A stretch of 64,000 nt of DNA from Neoroseomonas oryzicola (GTDB taxonomy: Bacteria; Pseudomonadota; Alphaproteobacteria; Acetobacterales; Acetobacteraceae). Position numbers and translations under genes: made by a program. The notes under the pieces are model-generated. The model worked only from the letters and a program-made list of their open reading frames with translations, was not told the origin of the DNA and ran no database searches. Positions within the stretch are counted from its first letter, which is position 1, and each line of letters starts with the position of its first letter. Shown piece after piece: positions 42,768-51,482 of this stretch. The stretch covers positions 94,157-158,156 of the forward strand of contig NZ_JAAVUP010000007.1 of the NCBI RefSeq assembly GCF_012163135.1, given 5' to 3'.

Positions 42768-44255
42768 ATGCAGAACCCCGCCTATCTCCGCCTGAAGGCC
42801 CGCTTCGCGCGCATCGCCGCACTCGGCGAGGCCGCCTCCATGCTGCACTGGGATGCCAGCGCCATGATGCCCCCGGGCGGCGGCGAATCGCGCGGGGAGC
42901 AACTCGCCGCGCTGGCGGGCCTCGCGCATGAATTGCTGACCGCGCCGGTGGTCGAGGAGGACCTCGAGATCGCGCATCCCGAAGGCGCGTGGGAGGAGGC
43001 GAACTACGCCCTCATGGAACGCGCCCATGCGCGCGCCACCGCCCTGCCGACCGAACTCGTGGAAGCGACCGCGCGCGCCAATTCCGCCTGCGAGAAGCTG
43101 TGGCGCGAAGCGAAGGCGCGCGCCGACTTCGCCCTTGTCCGCCCCGCGCTGACCGAGGTGGTGCGCCTCCAGCGCGAGACGGCTCGGGCGCTCGGCGCCG
43201 CGCTGTCCATGGACCCCTACGACGCGGTGATGGATGGCTACCAGCGCGGCGTGACGGCCGCCGACGTCGAGCCGGTCTTCGCCGCCTACGAGCTGTTCCT
43301 CAAGGACGCCCTGCCGCGCGCCGAGGCGATCCAGGCCGCGAAGCCGGCGCCGCTGCCGCTGAACGGGCCCTTCCCGGTCGAGATCCAGCGCCGGCTCTGC
43401 CGCGATCTCTCGGCGCGCATCGGGCTCGACTACGACCATGCGCGGCTCGATGAATCGCTGCACCCGTTCTGCGGCGGCACGCCCCAGGATGTGCGCCTGA
43501 CGACCTTCTACGACGAGCACGACGTCGCGAAGGCGCTGCTCGGCGTGCTGCACGAGACGGGGCACGCGCTCTACGAACGCGGCCTGCCCGCGGCCCATGC
43601 CCGCCAGCCGGTCGGCGAGGCGGCCGGCATGGCCGCGCACGAATCCCAGTCCCTGATCGTCGAGATGCAGGCCTGCCGGTCCGATGCCTTCCTCGCCTTC
43701 CTGGGCCGCGAGCTGCACGCAGCCTTCGGCGGCGAGCCTGCGTCCGTCGAGGCGGCGAACCTCGCCCGCCATTGGCGCCGGGTGGAGCGCGGCTTCATCC
43801 GCGTCGACGCCGACGAGATCACCTACCCCGCCCACGTCATCCTGCGCTTCCGCCTGGAACGGGCGCTGATCGGCGGGACGCTGGAGGTCGCCGACCTGCC
43901 GGCCGCCTGGAACGAGGGGATGCGGGCCATGCTCGGCATCACCCCGCCGGACGACGCCAAGGGTTGCCTCCAGGACATCCACTGGCACGATGGGGCCTTC
44001 GGCTACTTTCCCTCCTACACCCTCGGCGCCATGGCCGCGGCGCAGCTGATGAAGGCGGCACGGGCGGCGGAACCGGGGCTGGATGCCGCGCTGGCGCGGG
44101 GGGACATGGCGCCGCTGCTTGGCTGGCTGCGAACGAACGTCCACTCGAAGGGGTCGTTCCTGGGGTTCCAGGACCTGCTGCGGTCCGCGACGGGCAAGCC
44201 GCTCGATCCGCAGGATTTCATCGACCACCTGACGGCGCGGTACCTGACGGCCTGA
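42768..44255 (+). CDS. M32 family metallocarboxypeptidase
   Basis: Cytosolic zinc carboxypeptidase of the Taq family, 495 residues, nearly all helical. The zinc motif HETGHALYERG (HExxH) lies at about residue 263, followed by the third ligand in the AAHESQS segment. TFYDEHD, FSYFPSY-like GYFPSYTLGAM and LRTNVHSKGSF are further family marks. The start (MQNPAYLRLKARFARIAALG) is clean and only seven bases from surf1, so it shares the oxidase transcript, but I see no functional link. Two palindromic elements follow the stop. Confidence 0.93.
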   Translation: MQNPAYLRLKARFARIAALGEAASMLHWDASAMMPPGGGESRGEQLAALAGLAHELLTAPVVEEDLEIAHPEGAWEEANYALMERAHARATALPTELVEATARANSACEKLWREAKARADFALVRPALTEVVRLQRETARALGAALSMDPYDAVMDGYQRGVTAADVEPVFAAYELFLKDALPRAEAIQAAKPAPLPLNGPFPVEIQRRLCRDLSARIGLDYDHARLDESLHPFCGGTPQDVRLTTFYDEHDVAKALLGVLHETGHALYERGLPAAHARQPVGEAAGMAAHESQSLIVEMQACRSDAFLAFLGRELHAAFGGEPASVEAANLARHWRRVERGFIRVDADEITYPAHVILRFRLERALIGGTLEVADLPAAWNEGMRAMLGITPPDDAKGCLQDIHWHDGAFGYFPSYTLGAMAAAQLMKAARAAEPGLDAALARGDMAPLLGWLRTNVHSKGSFLGFQDLLRSATGKPLDPQDFIDHLTARYLTA

Positions 44256-44317
44256 CGCGAGGAGAGGGGGGCTTTGCCCGCCTCGACCCCCCCCACCAAA
44301 GGCCGAAAGGCCTTTGG
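44256..44317. repeat. Bipartite palindromic element, family 1 (M32 end)
   Basis: An imperfect stem CGAGG...CCTCG at 44258-44285 starts three bases after the M32 carboxypeptidase stop; hairpin CCAAAGGCC-GAAA-GGCCTTTGG follows at 44296-44317. Orientation matches the plus-strand gene it follows, the mirror image of the copies behind minus-strand genes. Confidence 0.72.
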
Positions 44318-44358
44318 CAACCGTCACCCGGCGTCGCGCCTCGGAAGGTGATGGGGTG

Positions 44359-44411
44359 CAGGGGGCCTTTCGGCCCCTGCCGGGAGAGCGCGAGAGGGCG
44401 GCGCCCTCTCG
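44359..44411. repeat. Pair of GC-rich hairpins upstream of thrC
   Basis: CAGGGGGCC-TTTC-GGCCCCTG at 44359-44379 and CGAGAGGGC-GGC-GCCCTCTCG at 44391-44411. The second closely resembles the gene-end hairpins at 22527 and 50239. It lies 34 bases before the thrC start, and may be an inverted or degenerate second copy of the family 1 element. Confidence 0.6.
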
Positions 44412-44444
44412 CCCCCACCGCGCCAAGCCGGTAAAGACCCCGCC

Positions 44445-45842
44445 ATGCGTTACATCTCCACCCGCGGCCAGGCCGCCCCGCGCGACTTCGAAGCCGTCCT
44501 CCTGGCGGGCCTCGCCGAGGATGGCGGGCTCTTCGTGCCGGAGACCTGGCCGACGCTGACGCCGGCCGAATGGCGCGCCCTCCGCGGCCTGCCCTATGCG
44601 GACCTCGCCGCGCGCATCCTCTCCCTGTTCGGCGCCGGCGGCCTGCCGCTCGAGGCGATGTGCCGCGACGCCTATGCCGGCTTCGGCCACGCCGCCGTGG
44701 TGCCGCTGGTGCAGCTCGACCACCGGACCTTCGCGCTCGAGCTCTTTCACGGGCCGACGCTCGCCTTCAAGGACATGGCGCTGCAGCTGCTCGGGCGCAT
44801 GTTCGACCATGTGCTGGAAAAGCGCGGGGAACGCGTGACCATCGTCGGCGCGACCTCCGGCGACACCGGCTCGGCCGCCATCGAGGCCTGCCGCGACCGC
44901 AGCGCCGTCGACATCGTCATCCTGCACCCCGAGAACCGCACCTCCGAGGTGCAGCGCCGGCAGATGACCACGGTGCTGGCGCCGAACGTGAAGAACATCG
45001 CGGTCCAGGGCGACTTCGACGCCTGCCAGGACCTGGTGAAGGCGATGTTCAACGACGCGCCCTTCCGCGCCGAGATGAAACTCTCGGCCGTGAACTCCAT
45101 CAACTGGGCGCGCATCGCCGCGCAGATCCCTTACTACGTCGCGGCAGCCCTCGCGCTCGGCGCGCCGGACCGGGAGGTCGCGGTCAGCGTGCCCACCGGC
45201 AATTTCGGCAACGTGCTGGCGGCCTGGGCGGCCCGGCGGATGGGCCTGCCGATCAGCCACTTCGTCATCGGCTCCAACCGCAACGACATCCTGGCGCGCT
45301 TCCTGGCGTCGAACGACATGAGCGCGAAGCCGGTCGAGCCCTCGCTCTCGCCGTCGATGGACATCCAGGTCTCGTCCAACTTCGAGCGGCTGCTGTTCGA
45401 ACTGCTCGGCCGCGACGCCGCGGCGACCGCGGAGGCGATGACCCGCTTCCGCGCCGAGGGCCGCATGCCGGTGCCCGACGGCGCCTGGAAGCAGGCGACC
45501 GCGCTGTTCCGCGGCTTCACGCTGGACGATGCCGGGACGCTTGCCGAGATCCGCCACCTCTGGACGTCCTCGGGCTACCTGGCCGACCCGCACACCGCGG
45601 TCGGCACGGCGGCGGCGCGGGCGCTGGCCCCGGCCGACCCGGCCGTGCCGGTCATCGTCGCGGCCACCGCCCATCCCGCGAAGTTCCCCGATGCGGTCGA
45701 GCGCGCCACCGGCTTCCGCCCCCCGCTGCCTGCGCGCCTTGCGGATCTCTACGAGCGCGAGGAACGCTTCGGCGTGCTGCCGGACGACCTAGGCGCCATC
45801 GAGGCCGCGGTCCGCGCCCATGCCCGCCGCAACGCGGCCTGA
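44445..45842 (+). CDS. thrC: Threonine synthase
   Basis: Cytosolic PLP enzyme making threonine from O-phosphohomoserine. The 465 residues open MRYISTRGQ, and the PLP lysine is in the HGPTLAFKDMALQ segment. SGDTGSAAIEACRDR, NSINWARIAAQIPYYV and PTGNFGNVLAAWAARRMG (phosphate-binding) are all typical of the long fungal/proteobacterial class. In alphaproteobacteria thrC regularly follows the cox-surf1 genes and precedes an M16 peptidase, as here. Confidence 0.97.
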   Translation: MRYISTRGQAAPRDFEAVLLAGLAEDGGLFVPETWPTLTPAEWRALRGLPYADLAARILSLFGAGGLPLEAMCRDAYAGFGHAAVVPLVQLDHRTFALELFHGPTLAFKDMALQLLGRMFDHVLEKRGERVTIVGATSGDTGSAAIEACRDRSAVDIVILHPENRTSEVQRRQMTTVLAPNVKNIAVQGDFDACQDLVKAMFNDAPFRAEMKLSAVNSINWARIAAQIPYYVAAALALGAPDREVAVSVPTGNFGNVLAAWAARRMGLPISHFVIGSNRNDILARFLASNDMSAKPVEPSLSPSMDIQVSSNFERLLFELLGRDAAATAEAMTRFRAEGRMPVPDGAWKQATALFRGFTLDDAGTLAEIRHLWTSSGYLADPHTAVGTAAARALAPADPAVPVIVAATAHPAKFPDAVERATGFRPPLPARLADLYEREERFGVLPDDLGAIEAAVRAHARRNAA

Positions 45843-45984
45843 TGCGGCCGTGCCGGCTGATGTCGTCATCCGCCCGATGAAGGGGCCGGCACCTGGGCGG
45901 GCCGGCCAGCGCGACCCCCTGCGAAACCCGGCCCGACGGGCTACATAGGGGGACTGCACCAGTCCCCCCACGAGGAGCATCGCC

Positions 45985-47256
45985 TTGACCGCCAGCGACG
46001 CGATCCGCGTCACCCGCCTGCCCAACGGCCTGACCGTCGTCTCCGAGACCATGCCGCGCGTCGAGACCGTCTCGGTCGGCGCCTATGTCGCCGCCGGCAC
46101 GCGGCACGAGACCGCCGACGTGAACGGCGTCTCCCACTTCCTCGAGCACATGGCCTTCAAGGGCACCGCGCGTCGCGACGCCGCGGCGATCTCGCGCGAG
46201 ATCGAGAATGTCGGCGGGCACCTCAACGCCTATACCGCGCGCGAGCAGACCGCCTTCTACGCCAAGGTGCTGAAGGAGGACACGGGCCTCGCCGTCGACA
46301 TCATCGGCGACATCCTGACGCACTCCACCTTCGTGCCCGAGGAGATCGAGCGCGAGCGCGGCGTGATCCTGCAGGAGATCGGCCAGGCGAACGACACGCC
46401 GGACGACATCGTCTTCGACCACTTCCAGGAAACCGCCTATCCGTCGCAGCCCATGGGCCGTCCCGTCCTCGGCACCGAGGACACGATCAAGACGATGAGC
46501 CGCGAGGCGCTGACCGGCTACATGCGCACGCATTACGGCCCCGGGGCGATGGTCGTCGCCGCGGCGGGCGCGCTGGAGCATGACGCGCTGCTCGACCTGG
46601 TGCGCACGCATTTCGCCGACCTGCCGCAGACCGCCTCCGCGACCCCGGAGGCCGCGCTCTATGCGGGCGGCGAGTTCCGCGAGACGCGCGACCTCGACCA
46701 GGTGCACATCGTGCTCGGCTTCCCTTCGGTGAAGCATGGCGATCCGCTGCACTACCCGACGCAGCTGCTCTCGACGCTGCTCGGGGGCGGGATGTCCTCG
46801 CGCCTGTTCCAGGAGATCCGCGAGAAGCGCGGCCTGGTCTATTCGATCTACTCCTTCGCCTCACCCTTCCGGGACCACGGCCTGTTCCAGATCTACGCCG
46901 GCACCGGCGAGAAGGAGGCCGGGGAACTGATGCCCGTGACGATCGAGGCGTTGCGCGCCGTGCAGCGCGACGTCACCGAGGAGGAACTGGCGCGTGCCAA
47001 GGCGCAGCTGCGCGCCTCGCTGCTCATGTCGCTCGAGAGCACCGGCAGCCGCTGCGAGCAGCTCGCGCGCCAGCTCCAGGTCTTCGGTCGCGTCATCCCG
47101 GTCGAGGAGACCAAGGCGAAGATCGCCGCCGTCACCGTCGAGCAGGTGCAGGAAGCCGCGGCGCGCATGTTCCGTGCGCGCCCCACGCTCGCGGCCATGG
47201 GTCCGGCGGAGCATGTGCCGGGCGTGGACGCGATCATGGAGCGGCTCGCCGCCTGA
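45985..47256 (+). CDS. M16 family (processing peptidase-like) zinc metallopeptidase
   Basis: 423-residue protein homologous to mitochondrial processing peptidase beta. The inverted zinc motif HFLEHMAFKG (HxxEH) is at about residues 52-61, with the downstream catalytic Glu in ERERGVILQEIGQANDTPDD. The C-terminal half has the glycine-rich LLGGGMSSRLFQEIREKRGL. The start is TTG 45985, supported by GAGGAG seven bases upstream. A periplasmic signal peptide is not visible, so it is probably cytosolic. It follows thrC after 142 bases and is trailed by a family 2 palindromic element. Confidence 0.94.
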   Translation: MTASDAIRVTRLPNGLTVVSETMPRVETVSVGAYVAAGTRHETADVNGVSHFLEHMAFKGTARRDAAAISREIENVGGHLNAYTAREQTAFYAKVLKEDTGLAVDIIGDILTHSTFVPEEIERERGVILQEIGQANDTPDDIVFDHFQETAYPSQPMGRPVLGTEDTIKTMSREALTGYMRTHYGPGAMVVAAAGALEHDALLDLVRTHFADLPQTASATPEAALYAGGEFRETRDLDQVHIVLGFPSVKHGDPLHYPTQLLSTLLGGGMSSRLFQEIREKRGLVYSIYSFASPFRDHGLFQIYAGTGEKEAGELMPVTIEALRAVQRDVTEEELARAKAQLRASLLMSLESTGSRCEQLARQLQVFGRVIPVEETKAKIAAVTVEQVQEAAARMFRARPTLAAMGPAEHVPGVDAIMERLAA

Positions 47257-47269
47257 GGCCTGCCTCCCT

Positions 47270-47357
47270 CAACTTTCCTCGTCCGTTGGGGGACGGCGCC
47301 AAGAGTCAGAAAAGGTTGAGGGGGTGCGGGGGAGAAGTTCCCTTCTCCCCCGCCAAG
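47270..47357. repeat. Palindromic element, family 2 (M16 peptidase end)
   Basis: Starts about 14 bases after the M16 peptidase stop. It shows an outer inverted repeat CCTCAACTTT...AAAGGTTGAGG (47275-47320) around a GTTGGGGGAC turn, then the perfect palindrome GGGGGAGAAGTTCCC followed by TTCTCCCCC (about 47331-47353). The latter and the neighbouring GGTTGAGGGGG are shared with 4505-4622, in inverted orientation. Confidence 0.7.
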
Positions 47358-47365
47358 GAGCCGAG

Positions 47366-48691
47366 ATGGATCGCCTCTCCACCCTGTCCGACCTGATCGC
47401 CGCCGCGAAGCGCGCTGGCGCCGACGCGGCGGATGCCGTCCTCGTCGCCTCGACCGCGCTCTCGGTGAAGCGTCGTCTCGGCGCCATCGAGCAGCTGGAA
47501 CGCGCCGAGGGCTTCGACATCGGCCTGCGCGTCTTCGTCGGCAAGCGCCAGGCGATCGTCTCCTCCAACGATCCGGACCCGCGCAGCTTCGCCGCGCTCG
47601 CGGAGCGCACCGTCGCCATGGCGCGCGTGGTGCCCGAGGATCCCTTCGCCGGCCTGGCGGACCTCGTAACCATCCCGCCGGTGGACCTCGACCTCGAGGA
47701 CCCCGTCGAGCCCAGCGCGGAATCGCTGCTGGAGCGCGCGGCGGCGGCCGAGGAGGCCGCGCTGGCCGTGAAAGGCGTGACCAACAGCGAGGGCGCGGAT
47801 GCGAGCTGGGGGCGCTTCGAGATTGCCCTCGTTGCCTCGACGGGCCTCGCCGGCGGCTATGTCCGCAGTTCGCACACCATCTCGGCGACCGCGCTCGCGG
47901 GCAGCGGGACCGGGATGGAGCGCGACTACGATTGGGGCAGCACGGTCTACCTCTCGGACCTCGAGGATCCGGCCGCGATCGGCCGCCGTGCGGGGGAACA
48001 GGCGGTGCGCCGGCTGAACCCGACCCGGCCGAAGACCGCGCGCCTGCCGGTGGTCTACGACCCGCGCGTGTCGGGCAGCCTGCTCGGCCACCTGTCGGGG
48101 GCGATCAACGGCGCCTCGGTGGCGCGCGGGACGTCCTTCCTGAAGGACCGCATGGGCCAGCAGGTGCTCGCTGCCGGGCTGACCGTGCGGGACGATCCGT
48201 TCCGCCGGCGCGGCCTGCGCTCCCGCCCCTTCGACGGGGAAGGGATGCCGGGTGAGGCCCGCGACATCGTCGCCGACGGCGTGCTGACGACCTGGTTCAT
48301 GGACTGGCGCAGCGCGCGGCAGCTCGGCCTCGCCTCGACGGGCCACGCGGTGCGTGGGACGGCGGGGCCGCCCGGCGCGGCGCCGTCGAACCTCTGGCTG
48401 CTGCCCGGCAAGGCGACCCCGGCCGAACTCATGGCCGATATCCGCGAGGGCCTTTACGTCACCGAGATGATGGGATCGAGCATCAACGGCCTGACCGGCG
48501 ACTACAGCCGCGGCGCCGCGGGCTTCATGATCCGCGACGGGCAGCTGGCCGAACCGGTCAGCGAGGTCACGGTCGCGGGCAACCTCAAGGACATGTTCCT
48601 CAATATGACCCCCGCGGACGACCTGCGGTTCCGCACCGGGATGGACTGCCCGACCCTGCGGATCGAGGGCCTGACCATGGCGGGGTCGTGA
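47366..48691 (+). CDS. pmbA: TldD/PmbA family protein (PmbA/TldE)
   Basis: One half of the TldD/TldE metalloprotease, which matures microcin-type peptides and degrades CcdA in E. coli. The 441 residues show the PmbA-type features: AIEQLERAEGFDIGLRVFVG, a central HTISATALAGSGTGMERDY, DPRVSGSLLGHLSGAINGAS and a C-terminal GNLKDMF. The HExxxH zinc motif belongs to TldD, not PmbA, and is correctly absent here. The TldD partner is not in the window. ATG 47366 follows AAGGAG eight bases upstream. Confidence 0.92.
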   Translation: MDRLSTLSDLIAAAKRAGADAADAVLVASTALSVKRRLGAIEQLERAEGFDIGLRVFVGKRQAIVSSNDPDPRSFAALAERTVAMARVVPEDPFAGLADLVTIPPVDLDLEDPVEPSAESLLERAAAAEEAALAVKGVTNSEGADASWGRFEIALVASTGLAGGYVRSSHTISATALAGSGTGMERDYDWGSTVYLSDLEDPAAIGRRAGEQAVRRLNPTRPKTARLPVVYDPRVSGSLLGHLSGAINGASVARGTSFLKDRMGQQVLAAGLTVRDDPFRRRGLRSRPFDGEGMPGEARDIVADGVLTTWFMDWRSARQLGLASTGHAVRGTAGPPGAAPSNLWLLPGKATPAELMADIREGLYVTEMMGSSINGLTGDYSRGAAGFMIRDGQLAEPVSEVTVAGNLKDMFLNMTPADDLRFRTGMDCPTLRIEGLTMAGS

Positions 48692-48736
48692 GCGTTACCT
48701 TGCGTTGCAACACGATGGCAGGGTAGGGCTGTGAGC

Positions 48737-50230
48737 ATGGAAGGCCCCGCGCCCGAGACCGACCGGCCGATGCCGGAAATCCCCGTGGCGGACCTCGTCG
48801 CCGCGGTCCGGGCGCTTCGGCGCGCCTCCGTGCTGGTGGTGGGCGACGCGATGCTCGACCGCTACGTCTACGGAACGGTCAAGCGCATCAGCCCCGAGGC
48901 GCCGGTCCCGGTCCTGGCGGTGGAGCGCGAGGTCGCGATGCCGGGCGGCGCGGGGAACGTGGTGCGGAACCTCACCGCGCTCGGCGCCGCGGTCGCCTTC
49001 GTCTCGGTCGTGGGCGACGACCAGGCGGGCAGCGACCTCACGGGCCTGATCGGCGGCCAGCCGGGCGTCGAGCCCTGGCTGCTGGTCCAGGGCGGCCGCC
49101 ACACCACGACGAAGACCCGCTTCATCGCCAATGGCCAGCACATGCTGCGCGCGGACCAGGAGGTGGTGCAGGGCATCCACCCGCGCCTCGCGGACCGCAT
49201 GGTCAAGATCGCCGGCGATGCCGTCGCTGCGACGACCGTCCTGGTGCTGTCGGACTACGGCAAGGGCGTGCTGGACGGGACGACGGCCAAGCGCCTGATC
49301 GATGCCGCCCACGCCGCCGGCCGGCCCGTCGTCGTGGACCCCAAGGGTCGCGACTATTCGCGCTACGCCGGGGCCGACCTGGTCACGCCGAACCGCGCCG
49401 AACTCGCCGAGGCCACCGGGATGCCGGTGGACACCGAGGAGGCGATCCTCGACGCGATGCGCACGCTGCAGCAGGCCCACGGCTTCCGCGCCGTGCTGGT
49501 CACGCGCAGCGAGGACGGGATGACGCTGCTCGAGGACGGGCGCATCCACCACTTCCCCGCCGAGGCCGAGGAGGTGCACGACGTCTCCGGCGCCGGGGAC
49601 ACGGTGGTCTCGACCCTGTCGGCGGGCCTGGCGGCGGGGCTGAAGCTGCCGGTCGCGGCGCGGCTGGCGAACATCGCCGCCGGCATCGTGGTCGGCAAGG
49701 TCGGCACGGCCGTCGCGCGCGAGGAAGAACTGCTCGAGGCGCTGACGCCCGAGCGCGGCGCGTTGCGCAAGGTGATGAACCGTTCCGCGGCGCTGGAGCA
49801 GGTGGAACGCTGGCGCCGCCGCGGCTGGCGCATCGGCTTCACCAATGGCTGCTTCGACCTGCTGCATCCCGGCCATGTGCATCTTCTGGAACAGGCGCGG
49901 TCGTGGTGCGACCGGCTGGTCGTGGGGCTGAACACCGATGCCTCGGTGAAGCGGCTCAAGGGCCCGGCGCGGCCGATCCAGTCCGAGGCGGCGCGCGCGG
50001 CGGTGCTGGCATCGCTCGCGACGGTCGACTGTGTGACGCTGTTCGACGAGGACACGCCGATCGAACTGATCCGCGAACTGCGCCCGGACGTGCTGGTGAA
50101 GGGATCGGACTACACGGTGGAGCAGGTTGTCGGGGGCAACATCGTCCTCGACTACGGCGGGCAGGTGAAGCTCGCGGAACTGCTGCCGGGGAATTCGACG
50201 ACGGCGACGGTCGCGCGGATGAAGGGGTGA
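48737..50230 (+). CDS. hldE: Bifunctional heptose-7-phosphate kinase/heptose-1-phosphate adenylyltransferase
   Basis: Makes ADP-D-glycero-beta-D-manno-heptose, the donor for the lipopolysaccharide inner core. The N-terminal PfkB-type kinase (about residues 25-335) has MPGGAGNVVRNLTALG and the catalytic DVSGAGDTVVSTLS. The C-terminal nucleotidyltransferase (about 355-497) has GWRIGFTNGCFDLLHPGHV with the HxGH motif. ATG 48737 has AGGG nine bases upstream; GTG 48731 is also in frame. The middle phosphatase GmhB is not in the window. A hairpin follows the stop at 50239-50261, facing the convergent MmcB gene. Confidence 0.95.
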   Translation: MEGPAPETDRPMPEIPVADLVAAVRALRRASVLVVGDAMLDRYVYGTVKRISPEAPVPVLAVEREVAMPGGAGNVVRNLTALGAAVAFVSVVGDDQAGSDLTGLIGGQPGVEPWLLVQGGRHTTTKTRFIANGQHMLRADQEVVQGIHPRLADRMVKIAGDAVAATTVLVLSDYGKGVLDGTTAKRLIDAAHAAGRPVVVDPKGRDYSRYAGADLVTPNRAELAEATGMPVDTEEAILDAMRTLQQAHGFRAVLVTRSEDGMTLLEDGRIHHFPAEAEEVHDVSGAGDTVVSTLSAGLAAGLKLPVAARLANIAAGIVVGKVGTAVAREEELLEALTPERGALRKVMNRSAALEQVERWRRRGWRIGFTNGCFDLLHPGHVHLLEQARSWCDRLVVGLNTDASVKRLKGPARPIQSEAARAAVLASLATVDCVTLFDEDTPIELIRELRPDVLVKGSDYTVEQVVGGNIVLDYGGQVKLAELLPGNSTTATVARMKG

Positions 50231-50237
50231 TTGGGGA

Positions 50238-50261
50238 TCGAGAGGGCGCCGTCCCTCTCGG
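50238..50261. terminator. GC-rich hairpin behind hldE
   Basis: CGAGAGGGC-GCC-GTCCCTCTCG (about 50239-50260) begins eight bases after the hldE stop and resembles the gene-end hairpins elsewhere. No T-run follows. The rest of the gap to 50414 contains more short GC-rich inverted repeats (GGGCCC...GGGCCC) and a CCCCCCCCCC run near 50346, but no gene. Confidence 0.5.
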
Positions 50262-50414
50262 GCCCTGCCTGCCACGGGGGCCCATCGGCCGAAGCGCCTG
50301 TGGGAACGCGGAATTGGCCCCGGTCAGCCGCGGCGCCCGGATACCCCCCCCCCCGCATGCGCCAAGCTCTCTCGCGGGTTCCTGCCCGCCCTGCCTCGCG
50401 CCAAGTGATGGTTT

Positions 50415-50466
50415 CCAAAGGCCTTTCGGCCTTTGGCGGGGAGGTTTGGAGGGGCGGAGCCCCTCC
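50415..50466. repeat. Bipartite palindromic element, family 1 (mmcB end)
   Basis: Hairpin CCAAAGGCC-TTTC-GGCCTTTGG at 50415-50436, spacer CGGGGAGGTTT, hairpin GGAGGGGC-GGA-GCCCCTCC at 50448-50466. The last base of the second hairpin coincides with the last base of the mmcB stop codon, so the stem begins right at the end of the coding region. Confidence 0.78.
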
Positions 50467-50927
50467 TATTCCACCCTGAGCGCCGCGCGCATTTCCGCCG
50501 CCCCCGCCGGATCCGCGAGCGCCGCGAGCCTCCCCCCCGCCAGCATCGCGTACCGATGCAGCAGCGACCTCCGCCGCGCCGGCGCCAGGCGATGTTCCGG
50601 CGCGTCCCGCAGCAGCGCCGCCTCGCGGTCCTCGGCGACGATCAGCCCGATGTCGTCCGGCAGCAGGTCCTGCGGGAAGTCGAGGTCCACGGCGAAGTAG
50701 AGCCGGTCGCACCAGGCCCGGTAGTCCGGCCATTTGCCGTCGGACAGGTAGTCCCGCGCGCAGGACTTCACCTCGATGATCGTGAAGTCGCCGGTCGGCT
50801 GCAGGGCGAGGATGTCGGCGCGCCGGCCGTCGGGCAGGGGCACCTGCTCGACCGGCGCCCAGCCGCGCAGGGCGCAGAAGCGGGCGGCGGCGCGGGTGAC
50901 GGCAAGGGTGCGGGCCGGGGCGTCCAT
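50466..50927 (-). CDS. MmcB family DNA repair protein
   Basis: 153-residue protein of the MmcB family, a predicted PD-(D/E)xK nuclease induced with DNA damage in Caulobacter. The nuclease-like core is visible: an early helix, RRADILAL with the conserved Asp and FTIIEVKSCARDYLSDGKWPDY with Glu-x-Lys, followed by LYFAVDLDFPQDLLPDDIGLIV. All expected catalytic residues are present. ATG 50927 is the natural start. It is separated by about 30 bases from the DHFR-like gene upstream on the same strand. Confidence 0.88.
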   Translation of the reverse strand: MDAPARTLAVTRAAARFCALRGWAPVEQVPLPDGRRADILALQPTGDFTIIEVKSCARDYLSDGKWPDYRAWCDRLYFAVDLDFPQDLLPDDIGLIVAEDREAALLRDAPEHRLAPARRRSLLHRYAMLAGGRLAALADPAGAAEMRAALRVE

Positions 50928-50957
50928 GCCCCAAGTTCGCGCTTCGTTCGCGCTCGA

Positions 50958-51482
50958 TCAAGCCCGGCGGTAGGTCAGCCCCACGACGCCGTTCGCGAAG
51001 GTCGTCGCCGCCTCCAGCCGCCAGCCCTGCGGCATGCCGCCGGGCGAGAACAGCCGCAGCCCCGCCCCCAGCACCAGCGGGATGACGAAGAGCTCGAGCG
51101 TGTCGACCAGGTCGAGCGCCAGGCAGGCCTGCGCCACCGCCGCGCCGCCGAGCAGCCATATGTCGCCCGTCGTCTCGGCACGCAGGCGCGCGACGACGGA
51201 TCCGACCTCGCCCTGCATGGCCTCGACGCCGGCGGGCGGATCGGCGTCCAGCGGGCGGCGCGTCAGCACCACGACGCGCTTGCCGGCATAGGGCCAGTCC
51301 CCGAAGCCGCGGGCCTGGTCGTAGGTCGCGCGGCCCGTCAGCACGGTGCCGATGCCGGCGAGGAAGCCGGCCATGCCGTAGTCCTGCGCGTCGAAGGGAT
51401 GCAGCCAGCCGACCTCGCCGCGGTCGTCCGCGAGGCAGCCATCGAGGGAGATTGCGGCGTAGAGCCTCAGGCGCGCGGTCAT
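50958..51482 (-). CDS. Dihydrofolate reductase/RibD C-terminal-like reductase
   Basis: 174-residue cytosolic protein of the DHFR superfamily, RibD C-terminal type. It opens LRLYAAISLDGCLAD, contains TVLTGRATYDQ, the NADPH-binding stretch VVVLTRRPL and GDIWLLGGAAVAQACL, and ends LEAATTFANGVVGLTYRR. This group differs from FolA and its substrates are mostly unknown. ATG 51482 overlaps the stop of the upstream membrane protein gene by four bases, so the two are co-translated. Confidence 0.87.
   Translation of the reverse strand: MTARLRLYAAISLDGCLADDRGEVGWLHPFDAQDYGMAGFLAGIGTVLTGRATYDQARGFGDWPYAGKRVVVLTRRPLDADPPAGVEAMQGEVGSVVARLRAETTGDIWLLGGAAVAQACLALDLVDTLELFVIPLVLGAGLRLFSPGGMPQGWRLEAATTFANGVVGLTYRRA

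Noticed and set aside
42687..45674. A minus-strand open frame of about 995 codons across M32 carboxypeptidase and thrC
   Set aside because: Arginine- and glycine-rich shadow sequence running through two well-supported plus-strand genes and a palindromic repeat.
50340..50352. Run of about ten C residues near 50346 as a frameshift or sequencing error site
   Set aside because: It lies outside any gene between convergent stops, so it breaks no frame.
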